64,000 bases of DNA from JAUVKA01 sp964465145 (GTDB lineage Bacteria; Bacteroidota; Bacteroidia; Bacteroidales; UBA12481): assembly GCA_964465145.1 (NCBI GenBank), contig CAYXJR010000010.1, positions 1 through 64,000 of the forward strand. Reading direction: 5' to 3'. How positions within the stretch are numbered: the stretch's first letter is position 1; the number at the start of each line of letters is the position of its first letter. The translations under genes were made by a program, and so were the position numbers. This document shows positions 1 to 7,957 of the stretch, in pieces. The notes under the pieces were generated by a model that was not told the DNA's origin, did no database searches, and saw nothing but the letters and a program-made list of their open reading frames with translations.

Positions 1-902
1 GCAAAAGGCTTATTCTGGTAATGATACTTTATAAAGAATTGATTCTGAGTTTCAATGAAACCACTAATCTCTTTATAATTTTTGCTCTCTCGTTGTCTCT
101 TTTCAATACTTGAATATACAGCAGCCGGCATTTTATATCTTCCCATGTTAAATTGTATTATTTTCTCTAATTCCAGTTCTCTGTTAAACGTGTATGTAAT
201 GTCAGAAAAGGGTAGTTTCAATCTCAATTGTTCATTATAAGAGTTTAATCCACCGACAACCAGATATGGAGAATCCTTTGGATAAGTGCTTACTGAAGTT
301 GAAGGAATACGCTTCATTAAGTTTAATTCAAGATCAAATACAAACAGATTATATAGTTTACCATCTGTTTCGGGTTTAACACGACTAAGCGGAACAAGCA
401 TGCAAATATGCGCCGGTTCAATGAATCTTATATCTTGAGCCCCTATATCGAGGGCATACTCCCTGATAAATTCCCCTGAAAGGGAAAAATGTAGCACCTT
501 TTTCTGATAACTGTCGAGAATAACAATAAGCTTGTTAACAGGATCAAAAGTAAAATCACTTATACTTACATATTCACCCGGACCTTTACCTTCATTCTGG
601 ATGAGTTTTTTAAAGGACCCGTTAATGTCAAATATTAGTAACCTGGTATATTTCATATTGTTATAATCAAGAACAAGAAGGTTTTCACTTGTTTTGATTA
701 ATCGGAAAACCATTGTGATATAGGAATCCTTTGTGGTTTCAAGAGGGATATAGTCTATATCTGCAGCTATGGAGCTGAGATTTACTGTTTCTTCCTTTTT
801 TTCTTTTCCTGATAGATCGATTGTATAATGAACTTTCTGTTGGGCAAGAAGATTGTTAGTACAAAGTATAAATACTATCAACATCAATTTTGTGAATTTC
901 AT
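1..902 (-). CDS. 6-bladed beta-propeller protein, C-terminus cut by window edge
   Basis: I translated this frame by hand from an ATG at 902; it stays open for 300 codons to the window edge. The product starts with a signal peptide (MKFTKLMLIVFILC, cleavage near LLAQ) and then shows the layout of the Bacteroidota 6-bladed beta-propeller family: a DIDYIPLETT segment, an ILDSYQKKV blade and the family hallmark GKGPGEY after a GSFKKLIQNE strand. It is exported; the molecular role of the family is not known, and nutrient or surface-polymer sensing is only a guess. It lies 3 bp downstream of a 46-aa lipoprotein gene and is the third gene of an operon headed by a histidine kinase. The C-terminal blade is outside the window. 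Confidence 0.85.
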   Translation of the reverse strand, partial: MKFTKLMLIVFILCTNNLLAQQKVHYTIDLSGKEKKEETVNLSSIAADIDYIPLETTKDSYITMVFRLIKTSENLLVLDYNNMKYTRLLIFDINGSFKKLIQNEGKGPGEYVSISDFTFDPVNKLIVILDSYQKKVLHFSLSGEFIREYALDIGAQDIRFIEPAHICMLVPLSRVKPETDGKLYNLFVFDLELNLMKRIPSTSVSTYPKDSPYLVVGGLNSYNEQLRLKLPFSDITYTFNRELELEKIIQFNMGRYKMPAAVYSSIEKRQRESKNYKEISGFIETQNQFFIKYHYQNKPF

Positions 903-905
903 AAG

Positions 906-1046
906 CTACTTTTTGTATTGATGTTGGTTTGTTAGATCCAGATAATAAACAAAACTAGGGTTCTGAGCCTGATTAGATCCTGGGTTATTGTCAGAACAAG
1001 AGGTCAGGATGGCAAATCCAAATAGTAATAAGAAAGACTTTTTCAT
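906..1046 (-). CDS. Small lipoprotein (46 aa)
   Basis: This short gene begins at an ATG at 1046 and encodes 46 residues. It has a lipoprotein signal peptide (MKKSFLLLFGFAILTSC), with the lipobox Cys at residue 17, followed by a 29-residue hydrophilic tail. A clear purine-rich AGGAGA lies just upstream of the ATG, which is unusual for Bacteroidota, where ribosome sites are often weak; this supports real translation. It lies 10 bp after the histidine kinase and 3 bp before the propeller gene, so the three are almost certainly co-transcribed. Small exported proteins next to propeller genes are a known arrangement in this phylum (for example NVEALA-type proteins), but I see no NVEALA motif. Function unknown. 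Confidence 0.7.
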   Translation of the reverse strand: MKKSFLLLFGFAILTSCSDNNPGSNQAQNPSFVYYLDLTNQHQYKK

Positions 1047-1056
1047 TCTCCTGGTT

Positions 1057-3594
1057 TTACTTATTAGAACTGAGCTGAATTTCCATAATAACTATGAACC
1101 TATCATCCGTATCAGCTATTGACAAGGTATGATTACCCGGATAGATATACTCAAGCCTTTTCCTAACATTTTCTATACCAATCCCAAAGCCCTTCTCCTT
1201 ATAAAAGGCCTCAAAGTTTTTGTCAACAGAGTTTTCAAGAACAAACTGGAACTGATTATCGACAAAGGAGATTTTAAGGTTGATATTTGAGCTGGAAGTA
1301 GGATTTACACCATGTTTGAATGTGTTTTCCACAAATGGAATCATCAGCATTGGGGCAATCATTTTACTTTCCTGGGTTTCATCAAGATCTATTTTCAATG
1401 AGATATTATGTTCCACAGAACTTCTGATTAACTGCAACTTTATGTAATCCTCGATATACCCAATTTCTTTTTTTATTGGAATTTCATCCTTTTCCATGTC
1501 ATCAATAAGATATCGCATCAAATTGGCCAGTTTTGCTATGCTTTCGGCAGTCTTTTCATTGCCTTCCTTCAACGCAAAGGCGTAGACCGTATTCAGGGAA
1601 TTGAATAAAAAGTGGGGATTAACTTGTGACCTAAGCTGATTAAACTCAGCTTCTTTTTGATCATAAAGAGAGTACGCCTTTTTTACTTTATCCTTATAGA
1701 TCTTTCTTGCATATGCATAAATAAATCCAGGTAGGGCAAATACTAGTAAATCCAAAGATGGTATATCAAGGGCTTTCCAAAAACTAATTGTCATTCCCCT
1801 GGAATACAGGCGTGTATAGGTAAGGATGCCACTCAATAAAGAGATTATTAGTGCAAAACCAAGAAGTGTTAAAATGGTGTAAACTATAAATTCAGTATAT
1901 CTTTTCTCAAACAAAAATTTCGAAAAAAGGAAATATGCGCTTACATAGAAAATTGAGATTGCGAGTAGAACGTCAATAAAAGTTCTCAGGTCCTTTGGGC
2001 TACTGAGCCCCACAGCAATTGAGATTATTATTGTGGATAAAACAATGACATGGATAACTGCCTCAATACTTAATCTTCCATGATCAACAAGATAAGACCA
2101 TCCCTTTTTATTTCTGGAAACAATCCCGGCAAAATAATAGGCAATAGAATACAAGATCATTAAAATTGAGGTAGTGATAAAAATTGGAAGAACATCTTCA
2201 ATTATATCAACTGAATTACTGTGTGAGTATAACCCTTTTGTTGTAAAATAGACAGCAAAATAAAACCCAGTAAGTAGTATTATTACAGAAAGGAAATAGA
2301 GCGGGTAATTCTTAGATTCCGAGAATTTTGGCAATAATATTGATGTATTTATTATTACAAAAAGAAGGGTTGATGCTAAATATAGGAGTATCCAGAAATC
2401 GCCTAATCCATCATTAGCAGCTAAAACTAATACAAAGACTATAAAAATCAGTACAAGAATGATTCTTGTGAAGGAAACATTATGAAGCTTAGCAGGCTTC
2501 CCCCTATTTAACCTTTTGCTTAAAAGTAAATTGAAGCCAATTGCCAAAAGGAATATTGCACCTAAAACCAAGGAAAGACTTCTCCAGGTATTGGAAAAAG
2601 ACTTGCCCAAAACATAACCACTGCTGAAATCTCCTCCCATCTCATCTAGTAGCAGCTTAGTCTTTGAATCTTTAACATGTTTGTTAGCAAATTCCCATAT
2701 CAGTTGTTTTTCTTTATTATCAACAGCTTCCGTTAGTGCATTACTAATTACATGCCATAGAAAATAGCTACGTACCAGGCCGGTCATTTTTTCTCCCAAA
2801 GTGAACATAAGCAGCATGTCTCCATTTGAAACACTGCTTTCAGATGCGATGTGAATTTCACGATAATTCCTGACGAGGGATCTATAACTTTCCATTGTTA
2901 GCAGGGCCTCCTCATCGTCAAAGTCCATTAAATGGTAAGCTTCTGTTTCATTGAGCTTATTGGGGTATCGATTATTATACCATATACTAAATCTTACATT
3001 GCTATCGTAGCAGTCATATTGTATTCTTCTTTTCTCCCACTCATAAAATGTTGAATCAAGATGTGTTTGAAATGCTTCCAATAACTCAAGTTCCTCATTC
3101 ATCATCTTATTTCGTTCTTTTATCCTGGCTTCAGAACTCATGCTGCCGATTATTCTACTCCATTCCTCATGATGGGATAATCTAAGGGCATCATTCCAGT
3201 AATTATTTTTTTCAGCACCCTTACCACCAAATTCTAATTCCGAATTAAGAGTCCAATAATCAAGGTCAACAACAAGGCTGTCACCTGGGGAAAGAATTAT
3301 TTCCTTTGATTTGGTCCCAATGCTGAGCTTGCATAAGGTAAACGGCCTGATAATATGATCGGTAGTAAGAAGGTAGGTACTGTCCGGCCATATTTCGGCT
3401 TGAACTTTTTGATTAATTGCCCGGTAATTTTTGTCATCATTTCCAAGCATCCTAAGGGTATCAAAATCACGAATTGATAAGCTGATACTATTAGAGGATT
3501 GATTTGATACCTTGCCTGTGATACTCACAGTATTCTGTCCCTGGATGGAAAACCCGATCAAAGTAATCAGAGTAAATAGGATCATTCTTTTCAT
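1057..3594 (-). CDS. LytS/YehU-type sensor histidine kinase with large exported sensor region
   Basis: An integral-membrane histidine kinase of about 845 aa. I prefer the ATG at 3594 because it gives a clean signal peptide (MKRMILFTLITLIGFSIQG); the upstream extension is not signal-like. Residues about 20-335 are periplasmic and resemble the N-terminal DUF4369-like half of Bacteroidota TlpA/AhpC-type thioredoxins (a LSPGDSLVVDLDYW strand, then a GGKGAEKNNY segment), but no thioredoxin CxxC follows. About nine or ten membrane segments fill residues 340-645. The kinase region starts with NPHFLFNSLN (His about 661), the PF06580 phospho-acceptor, followed by PFVENTFKHG (N-box) and GFGIGIENVRKRL (G-box), so both catalytic parts look intact. 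The usual partner, a LytTR response regulator, is not in this window. It heads an operon with a small lipoprotein and a propeller protein. Confidence 0.88.
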   Translation of the reverse strand: MKRMILFTLITLIGFSIQGQNTVSITGKVSNQSSNSISLSIRDFDTLRMLGNDDKNYRAINQKVQAEIWPDSTYLLTTDHIIRPFTLCKLSIGTKSKEIILSPGDSLVVDLDYWTLNSELEFGGKGAEKNNYWNDALRLSHHEEWSRIIGSMSSEARIKERNKMMNEELELLEAFQTHLDSTFYEWEKRRIQYDCYDSNVRFSIWYNNRYPNKLNETEAYHLMDFDDEEALLTMESYRSLVRNYREIHIASESSVSNGDMLLMFTLGEKMTGLVRSYFLWHVISNALTEAVDNKEKQLIWEFANKHVKDSKTKLLLDEMGGDFSSGYVLGKSFSNTWRSLSLVLGAIFLLAIGFNLLLSKRLNRGKPAKLHNVSFTRIILVLIFIVFVLVLAANDGLGDFWILLYLASTLLFVIINTSILLPKFSESKNYPLYFLSVIILLTGFYFAVYFTTKGLYSHSNSVDIIEDVLPIFITTSILMILYSIAYYFAGIVSRNKKGWSYLVDHGRLSIEAVIHVIVLSTIIISIAVGLSSPKDLRTFIDVLLAISIFYVSAYFLFSKFLFEKRYTEFIVYTILTLLGFALIISLLSGILTYTRLYSRGMTISFWKALDIPSLDLLVFALPGFIYAYARKIYKDKVKKAYSLYDQKEAEFNQLRSQVNPHFLFNSLNTVYAFALKEGNEKTAESIAKLANLMRYLIDDMEKDEIPIKKEIGYIEDYIKLQLIRSSVEHNISLKIDLDETQESKMIAPMLMIPFVENTFKHGVNPTSSSNINLKISFVDNQFQFVLENSVDKNFEAFYKEKGFGIGIENVRKRLEYIYPGNHTLSIADTDDRFIVIMEIQLSSNK

Positions 3595-3789
3595 TTTATG
3601 ATGATTTAGGTTGCAGGTTTGAAGTAAATACCAAAATTCGACCAAAAGAAATAAATGTGATGGAGGCGGAGAGAAATGGGATGGAGTGGATAATTGGTAG
3701 ATTGGGGGATTTGTAGATTGGGAATAAAACCAGTTAACGAATACGAGCAGAGCATATACCAGTGAGGCGCCAGCCGAACGAATAACTTT

Positions 3790-4863
3790 CTATTTTTGAT
3801 CCATTACTTCTTCATATATTTTCAGGGCGGTTTTATTTGAAATCCCCACTTGTTTGGCAACAGTCATAATATCATCAAATTTTGGATTTCCTTTTCCAGC
3901 TATCGCTGTTATGTGTTGTCCATTGAAGCCATCACTTTTTAAAAGATCGTAAGCTGGGGCGAATTGCCATTTGTTATCTTTATATAAATAGGAGAAATTC
4001 TTGGCGTGATCATCCATATTTTCAATTTTCACATTGAAGATCATCAGGCGAAAAACTTTAGTAAGCTCCTCTATATTCCTGGTCAGGGCCATGGTGGCTT
4101 TTAATAAATCTACGTAATCCAGTGAAGGAAAGCGATGACTGGCATACAACAGTCCGCTGGCAGAATGTAGGTGAAGTTGTTTATTATCAATACGATCAAA
4201 GCGTTTTACGCCAAAGTATTTACCCTCGAAAAGACGGGTTTCAGGCATTTCAATGCCACAACGACGGGCCAATAATGAATAGTTATATTCCAACTCGCCA
4301 ATGTTAGGCGGATCAGATGAGGATCTAAATTTCACCAGCCAATAATCTCCATCTATTTGGATAAGTACTTTCGGACGTGCCCCACCTGATGATCCTCCTT
4401 GTTGGAATAGATTCTCTAATGACTCTGTGTTCTCATTGTTCAATACTTCATTTACCTGTGCAGCCAGGGTATCCAAATCATTTATTCCATTCTGGTTGGC
4501 AATATTGTTCTCAGGATAGTATGTTAAGGCCCCCATCCCGCTTGAGCCAATAATACTCAAACGGTCAACTGGTGACAAGGAGGAAGGGTTAATACCGTTT
4601 TTTCTGAGTAATCTGTCGAGTAAAAGATTTCCCCAGCCATCAGGCAGGCTGTCATTGAAAACACCAAATAATCCATCAAAGGGATCTCTTTTTGCTGTAA
4701 AGGCTCCTTTTTGAAGAGGCAGATAGAATGGCGAAATTGAAAATCCCCTTGCTAACCAGCCGGGATCATATTCAAAAACGGCGCGGTAATCTGGAGCCAT
4801 CACCAGCCTCCCAACCTGATCTCCGTGCATTCCAACATCCAATACTTCAACCGGCTTAATCAT
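3790..4863 (-). CDS. hipA: HipA-family serine/threonine kinase toxin
   Basis: A 357-aa HipA-like kinase, the toxin of a type II toxin-antitoxin pair. The classic E. coli HipA phosphorylates glutamyl-tRNA synthetase; the target here is unknown. Visible kinase parts are the Gly/Ser-rich loop GGSSGGARPK (about 156-165), the ATP-binding Lys in WLVKF (about 178), the catalytic loop NMDDHAKNF (Asp about 284) and the metal-binding Asp in PAYDLL (about 306). All key residues are present, so it is probably active. It is shorter than E. coli HipA (440 aa) but complete at both ends. Its start overlaps the end of the upstream HTH gene by 8 bp, so the pair is translationally coupled in antitoxin-then-toxin order. 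Confidence 0.9.
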   Translation of the reverse strand: MIKPVEVLDVGMHGDQVGRLVMAPDYRAVFEYDPGWLARGFSISPFYLPLQKGAFTAKRDPFDGLFGVFNDSLPDGWGNLLLDRLLRKNGINPSSLSPVDRLSIIGSSGMGALTYYPENNIANQNGINDLDTLAAQVNEVLNNENTESLENLFQQGGSSGGARPKVLIQIDGDYWLVKFRSSSDPPNIGELEYNYSLLARRCGIEMPETRLFEGKYFGVKRFDRIDNKQLHLHSASGLLYASHRFPSLDYVDLLKATMALTRNIEELTKVFRLMIFNVKIENMDDHAKNFSYLYKDNKWQFAPAYDLLKSDGFNGQHITAIAGKGNPKFDDIMTVAKQVGISNKTALKIYEEVMDQK

Positions 4864-5191
4864 TTTTCCGTCCCCTTTTTCTGGTTTTTACATATTTCGC
4901 TCTGATTACATCCTCAACACTCTGGTAATTAGTAAGCTCAAATAATCTTAAAAACTCTTCGGTAGCCTGTAAGCTAATGGCCAGCTGGAGTAGATTCTTC
5001 AGAGAGATCTCACCCAGGTTTTCAAAGCGTTTTAGGGAGCCTAAACTTACACCCGACTGTTTGGACAGAGCCTTTTGTGTCAAATCCAGACTGAGCCTTC
5101 TTTGACGCAGGTTTCCAGCAATTTTTTGGGCTAATGCCACAGGGCTAAAATTGTCAGGAAAGTATAATTTATTGTCTAATATATTATCCAT
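4856..5191 (-). CDS. hipB: HipB-like XRE-family antitoxin
   Basis: A 111-aa DNA-binding protein with an XRE helix-turn-helix at about residues 23-75 (LAQKIAGNLRQRRLSLDLTQ, then a GVSLGSLKRFE recognition helix) and a basic C-terminal tail (KTRKRGRK). Directly upstream of hipA with an 8-bp overlap, it is the expected antitoxin and autorepressor of the operon. It is longer than E. coli HipB (88 aa). A well-formed Bacteroidota promoter lies 20-50 bp upstream of the ATG, followed further up by a strong hairpin. HipB identity rests on the HTH and the position next to HipA, not on sequence alone. Confidence 0.85.
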   Translation of the reverse strand: MDNILDNKLYFPDNFSPVALAQKIAGNLRQRRLSLDLTQKALSKQSGVSLGSLKRFENLGEISLKNLLQLAISLQATEEFLRLFELTNYQSVEDVIRAKYVKTRKRGRKND

Positions 5192-5210
5192 TAAGAGTTA
5201 ATTAAGGTAT

Positions 5211-5241
5211 TAAAGATAATATATTAGCTGTTAAAAAGCAA
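5211..5241 (-). promoter_or_regulatory. Promoter of hipBA
   Basis: On the minus strand, TTG (5241-5239), a 20-nt spacer, then TATCTTTA (5218-5211) match the Bacteroidota form TTG-N19-21-TAnnTTTG except for the last base. The predicted transcript start lies about 13-16 nt before the hipB ATG at 5191. Confidence 0.6.
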
Positions 5242-5247
5242 ATGATT

Positions 5248-5281
5248 AAACCTGTCAGGTCTTTGGAGACCTGACAGGTTT
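5248..5281. repeat. 15-bp perfect inverted repeat, possible terminator
   Basis: AAACCTGTCAGGTCT (5248-5262) and its exact reverse complement (5267-5281) are separated by four bases. It lies 52 bp beyond the stop of the PanA-like gene and just upstream of the hipBA promoter, so as RNA it could end the panA transcript. No long U-tract follows on the minus strand, and similar palindromes recur in Bacteroidota intergenic DNA, so it may equally be a dispersed repeat. Confidence 0.6.
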
Positions 5282-5332
5282 ATAACCAATTTAGATCTTT
5301 CTTGAATTCACTTAGCTCTTGAAAATTCATAG

Positions 5333-6130
5333 CTAAATTGGATCATCAAAATAAGTTCTGGCCGAATATGGAGCTTCTCTGTAGAAACTTAATTCGTAAT
5401 CAATAATCTCTCCTTCTTTTGATGCACGCCAGGGCATATCTAAGTGCGAATAATCACTAAGAGCCGATGCTGACCAGTCGGAATATCTATCAATGACCTG
5501 GTCAATTATTTCTTTTTCTGCGGCATTCATTGATTTAAGGTCGGCTTTCCCCAGCGGGATGTATCGGGTCTGAGGATAGCCATGATAGTCAGTTTTCAAT
5601 GGCTTTATCTGGTTTCTTGCGATCATTTCTCTTATGATACCATCGATATTTTGTGGAACCAGCCCATATGGTAATTTGCGATACTCCGAACCAGAAAGGT
5701 GTTCCTCATAGATTTCGTAATAGTTGAAATCAGCAAAATAGAGCAATTTGTACAGAACGGTTTCGCCTACATTTGGTTTACCCGCACATTTTTCAAGAAT
5801 GTAAAGCAAGATGTTTCTGAGTTTTTCTGCATTGAATACGGGAATCGATATCCTGGTATGATACCTTGGTTCTTCAGCCTCCAAAACATAGCTCATCTCA
5901 TTGTCAATGGGATATTCAAGGGCCAGGAATTTATCCAGAGAAAATCCCAGGACCTCAGAAAGAGTGATTAATTCAATAACAGATAAACTCCTGTTACCCA
6001 ATTCGATCTGAGCAACTGAGGATCTTGGGATTTTTAAAAACTTTGCCAGATCCTCCTGGGATAAACCTTTTAGTTTTCTTTGCTTAAGGACTCGTTTCCC
6101 GATTTGCGCTTGAGATAATCTTTCGGACAT
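5333..6130 (-). CDS. XRE HTH plus Panacea/SocA-like (DUF4065) antitoxin
   Basis: A 265-aa protein with an N-terminal XRE helix-turn-helix (about residues 5-62: AQIGKRVLKQRKLKGLSQ, then a RSSVAQIELGNR recognition helix) and a C-terminal Panacea/SocA domain (about 110-235; GETVLYKLLYFADFNYYE is typical, as are the LPYGLVPQNID and YIPLGKADL segments). Panacea domains are promiscuous antitoxins of PanAT modules (established knowledge). I chose ATG 6130 because a consensus promoter ends only about 18 bp upstream, which excludes the longer reading. I see no toxin gene directly beside it: the left neighbour is hipB and the right one a sigma/T9SS remnant. It therefore looks like an orphan antitoxin, or one acting on a distant or neighbouring toxin. 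Confidence 0.82.
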   Translation of the reverse strand: MSERLSQAQIGKRVLKQRKLKGLSQEDLAKFLKIPRSSVAQIELGNRSLSVIELITLSEVLGFSLDKFLALEYPIDNEMSYVLEAEEPRYHTRISIPVFNAEKLRNILLYILEKCAGKPNVGETVLYKLLYFADFNYYEIYEEHLSGSEYRKLPYGLVPQNIDGIIREMIARNQIKPLKTDYHGYPQTRYIPLGKADLKSMNAAEKEIIDQVIDRYSDWSASALSDYSHLDMPWRASKEGEIIDYELSFYREAPYSARTYFDDPI

Positions 6131-6147
6131 TACTTTGTTGTTTTCCA

Positions 6148-6178
6148 CAAAGATAAGAAATGTTGCAAAAACTAACAA
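6148..6178 (-). promoter_or_regulatory. Consensus promoter of the PanA-like gene
   Basis: On the minus strand, TTG (6178-6176), a 20-nt spacer and TATCTTTG (6155-6148) match the TTG-N20-TAnnTTTG consensus exactly. The predicted start is near 6141, about 11 nt before the ATG at 6130. This decides the start codon of the gene. Confidence 0.7.
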
Positions 6179-6230
6179 AAGATAGTCGGGGAATGCGACA
6201 ATAAGGTTTAGCTGAAAATAAATCCTTAAT

Positions 6231-6274
6231 ATTTATGGTTAATCGTATAAATTCACGTGATTATTTATGGTTAA
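6231..6274. repeat. Direct repeat ATTTATGGTTAA upstream of the panA promoter
   Basis: ATTTATGGTTAA occurs at 6231-6242 and again at 6263-6274, a spacing of 32 bp (about three helical turns). Related GTTTAACC lies near 6299-6306. They are upstream of the PanA promoter and just beyond the stop of the sigma/T9SS remnant; they could be sites for the PanA HTH or simply a degenerate repeat. Confidence 0.4.
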
Positions 6275-6317
6275 CCGCGAAAATTACCTGGACTTTGTTG
6301 TTTAACCAAACCATCAA

Positions 6318-6992
6318 TCAATTCTTAACAATCCTCTTCGTCATCCGGGCCCCTTCGTCATCGGTCAATACCAATAAGTATAATCCTGGTGTCAGACTAC
6401 TGATATCCATTGTCTCCTTATATTTTCCCTCACTGGAGTATTTTCTCGTTGGCAGATCATCGATCAGCATGCGTCCGGAAAGATCGAATATCCTGTAATC
6501 AATGGATTTCCCCCGGCTTATAATCACTTCTATATTAATAATACGATCACTTGCAGGATTGGGGTATATGTTCAAGTTATCCAAGCCCGGTAATCCTTCA
6601 CAGAAACTTGGGAAATACTCACAAGGCACCTCTTCTTCTTCGGGTACAAAATCCTCAATTATCATAATATTTACTATTACAGGTTCCTTTTTATGGTAAT
6701 TGAATTCTTTCCTCATTGGTTCACCAATACTGTCTGGAAGACATGAGAAAAAGCGTTCATTGGGGTAGAACCAGAAAATCGTTTTCTCAATATTTGGAAA
6801 GTCTTTGAGCTCAACCATTTGAACGGGGATACAATAATCAAAAAAATCCTCTCCTCCTTTTTCACCGGCAAGATCCCTGGCATCTTCGCGGTTACCGGTG
6901 ATACCGCGGCAATACCTGGAAAATGTCTGGTGACATGGAGTGTACATCTCCATGAAAGCCTCTTGTTTTGAATCATCCCGGGATGGACTCAT
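6318..6992 (-). pseudogene. Fusion remnant: sigma-70 N-terminus joined to T9SS-sorted protein
   Basis: The 224-aa frame joins two unrelated pieces. Residues about 9-43 (EAFMEMYTPCHQ, YCRGITGNREDARDLAGE) look like the start of region 2 of a Bacteroidota ECF/sigma-70 factor, where the DAEDL/DARDL motif is typical. The rest of the sigma factor is absent. From about residue 44 the frame continues into an unrecognised acidic stretch and then a clear T9SS type A sorting domain (LNIYPNPASDR at about 137, ending in MTKRIVKN). No signal peptide is present, so the T9SS part cannot be exported as encoded. I read it as a deletion that fused the 5' end of a sigma gene to the 3' end of a downstream secreted-protein gene. 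An unusual real protein is possible but less likely. Confidence 0.7.
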
Positions 6993-7088
6993 TCAGTAAA
7001 AATCAATTGCGACTATTGGTTTCTTAAAGGTAGTAACTTGAGAGAGGAAATAGTTTCATTTTGGGGTAATTCATATCCACCCCAAACC

Positions 7089-7107
7089 TCCCGGATCAAG
7101 TCCGGGA
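7089..7107. repeat. REP-like palindrome (copy 1)
   Basis: TCCCGGA and TCCGGGA flank a 5-bp centre. The same unit, inverted and followed by a shared CAGGCT-type flank, occurs at 37432-37450. Both lie between genes in otherwise featureless DNA. The 6993-7284 gap holds nothing else I can name except the higBA operator. Confidence 0.6.
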
Positions 7108-7237
7108 CAGGCTCTACTTAGCCGAGGAGGGCCAGAGTGGATACGTCAAAGATCTGAAAAGTTTATCATTAAGTTTTTCCATTATTGAGCCTAAAACGCA
7201 TCTATATTATTAAAGTTAGAATAATAATCCAATAAAT

Positions 7238-7270
7238 AGTTACCAAATTGGTAACTTTTGTTTAATTTTG
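7238..7270 (+). promoter_or_regulatory. higBA operator and -7 promoter element
   Basis: AGTTACCAA (7238-7246) and its exact reverse complement TTGGTAACT (7248-7256) form a palindrome with a one-base centre. It is followed by TAATTTTG (7263-7270), a perfect TAnnTTTG element, 14 bp before the higB ATG at 7285. No TTG sits at the usual upstream distance. The position fits an autorepression site for the HigA HTH protein. Confidence 0.6.
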
Positions 7271-7284
7271 TTTTTAGAAAATAT

Positions 7285-7577
7285 ATGCGAGTGATTGCAA
7301 AAAAGGTCCTCAGAGAATTTTGGGAACAGCATAAGGATTCGGAACAAGCGCTTAAATCGTGGTACAAGGAAGCATCCAGGCTAGATGGGATTCTCCTTCA
7401 GAAATAAAGAAGAATTACGTAAGAGCAAGCATATTAAAAAATAGCAGAGTGGTATTTAATATTTGTGGTAGTCGCTACCGACTAATTACCGAAATTAATT
7501 ATCAACGAAATTGTGTTTTTATTCGATTTATAGGGACTCATAAGGAATATGACAGTATTGATGCTAGTAAAATATAG
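7285..7577 (+). pseudogene. higB: higB toxin (RelE/HigB mRNA interferase), frameshifted
   Basis: From ATG 7285 the frame begins MRVIAKKVLREFWEQHKDSE and continues to LKSWYKEASR, the standard HigB N-terminus, but then runs into a stop after DGILLQK near 7407. The rest of the toxin (RWDSPSEIKKNYVRAS, VVFNICGSRYRL, VFIRFIGTHKEYDSID) is read in another frame and ends at 7577. The frames join if one base is restored near 7380-7381, in the codons for SR-[A]-RWD. This is a 1-bp deletion or a sequencing error; otherwise the gene is full length (about 97 aa) and well conserved. Family role: ribosome-dependent mRNA cleavage. It sits 5 bp before an intact higA. Confidence 0.85.
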
Positions 7578-7582
7578 AAACA

Positions 7583-7933
7583 ATGGAAGTTAAAGTTATC
7601 AAGACAGAAAAGGACTATAATCAAGCTTTTAAAAGACTTGAGAAAATATTCCAGGCCCCGGTAGATTCTGTCGAAGGTGATGAAGCTGAATTGCTATCTA
7701 TTTTGATTGAAAAATATGAAGATGAACACTACAAAATCGATGCTCCTGACCCAATAGAGGCTATTCGGTTCAGAATGGATCAATTAGGTATGACGAACAA
7801 GGATCTAGCAGAGATAATTGGATATAAAAGCAGAGTCTCTGAAATATTCAGCCGCAAAAGAAAGCTCACCCTAAAAATGATCCGAAATCTACACGATAAA
7901 TTAAAAATCCCATACGAATCTTTAATCGCTTAA
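7583..7933 (+). CDS. higA: HigA antitoxin (XRE family)
   Basis: A 116-aa antitoxin of the HigA type that follows the toxin gene, as usual for higBA. The N-terminal acidic half (residues 1-60, SVEGDEAELLSILIEKYEDEH) is the toxin-binding part in this family. An HTH occupies about 63-112 (RFRMDQLGMTNKDLAEIIGY, then SRVSEIFSRKRKLT). It is intact although the partner toxin is frameshifted. Its stop is 24 bp from the stop of the convergent propeller gene. It likely represses the operon through the palindrome at 7238-7256. Confidence 0.88.
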   Translation: MEVKVIKTEKDYNQAFKRLEKIFQAPVDSVEGDEAELLSILIEKYEDEHYKIDAPDPIEAIRFRMDQLGMTNKDLAEIIGYKSRVSEIFSRKRKLTLKMIRNLHDKLKIPYESLIA

Positions 7934-7957
7934 GGGCATTTTTATCTTCAAAGCTCC

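Noticed and set aside
1057..3645. Longer 862-aa start of the histidine kinase at 3645
   Set aside because: The extra 17 residues are not signal-like, while ATG 3594 gives a clean signal peptide.
7359..7577. A 72-aa protein starting at GTG 7359
   Set aside because: It is the out-of-frame C-terminal part of the higB toxin, not a separate gene.
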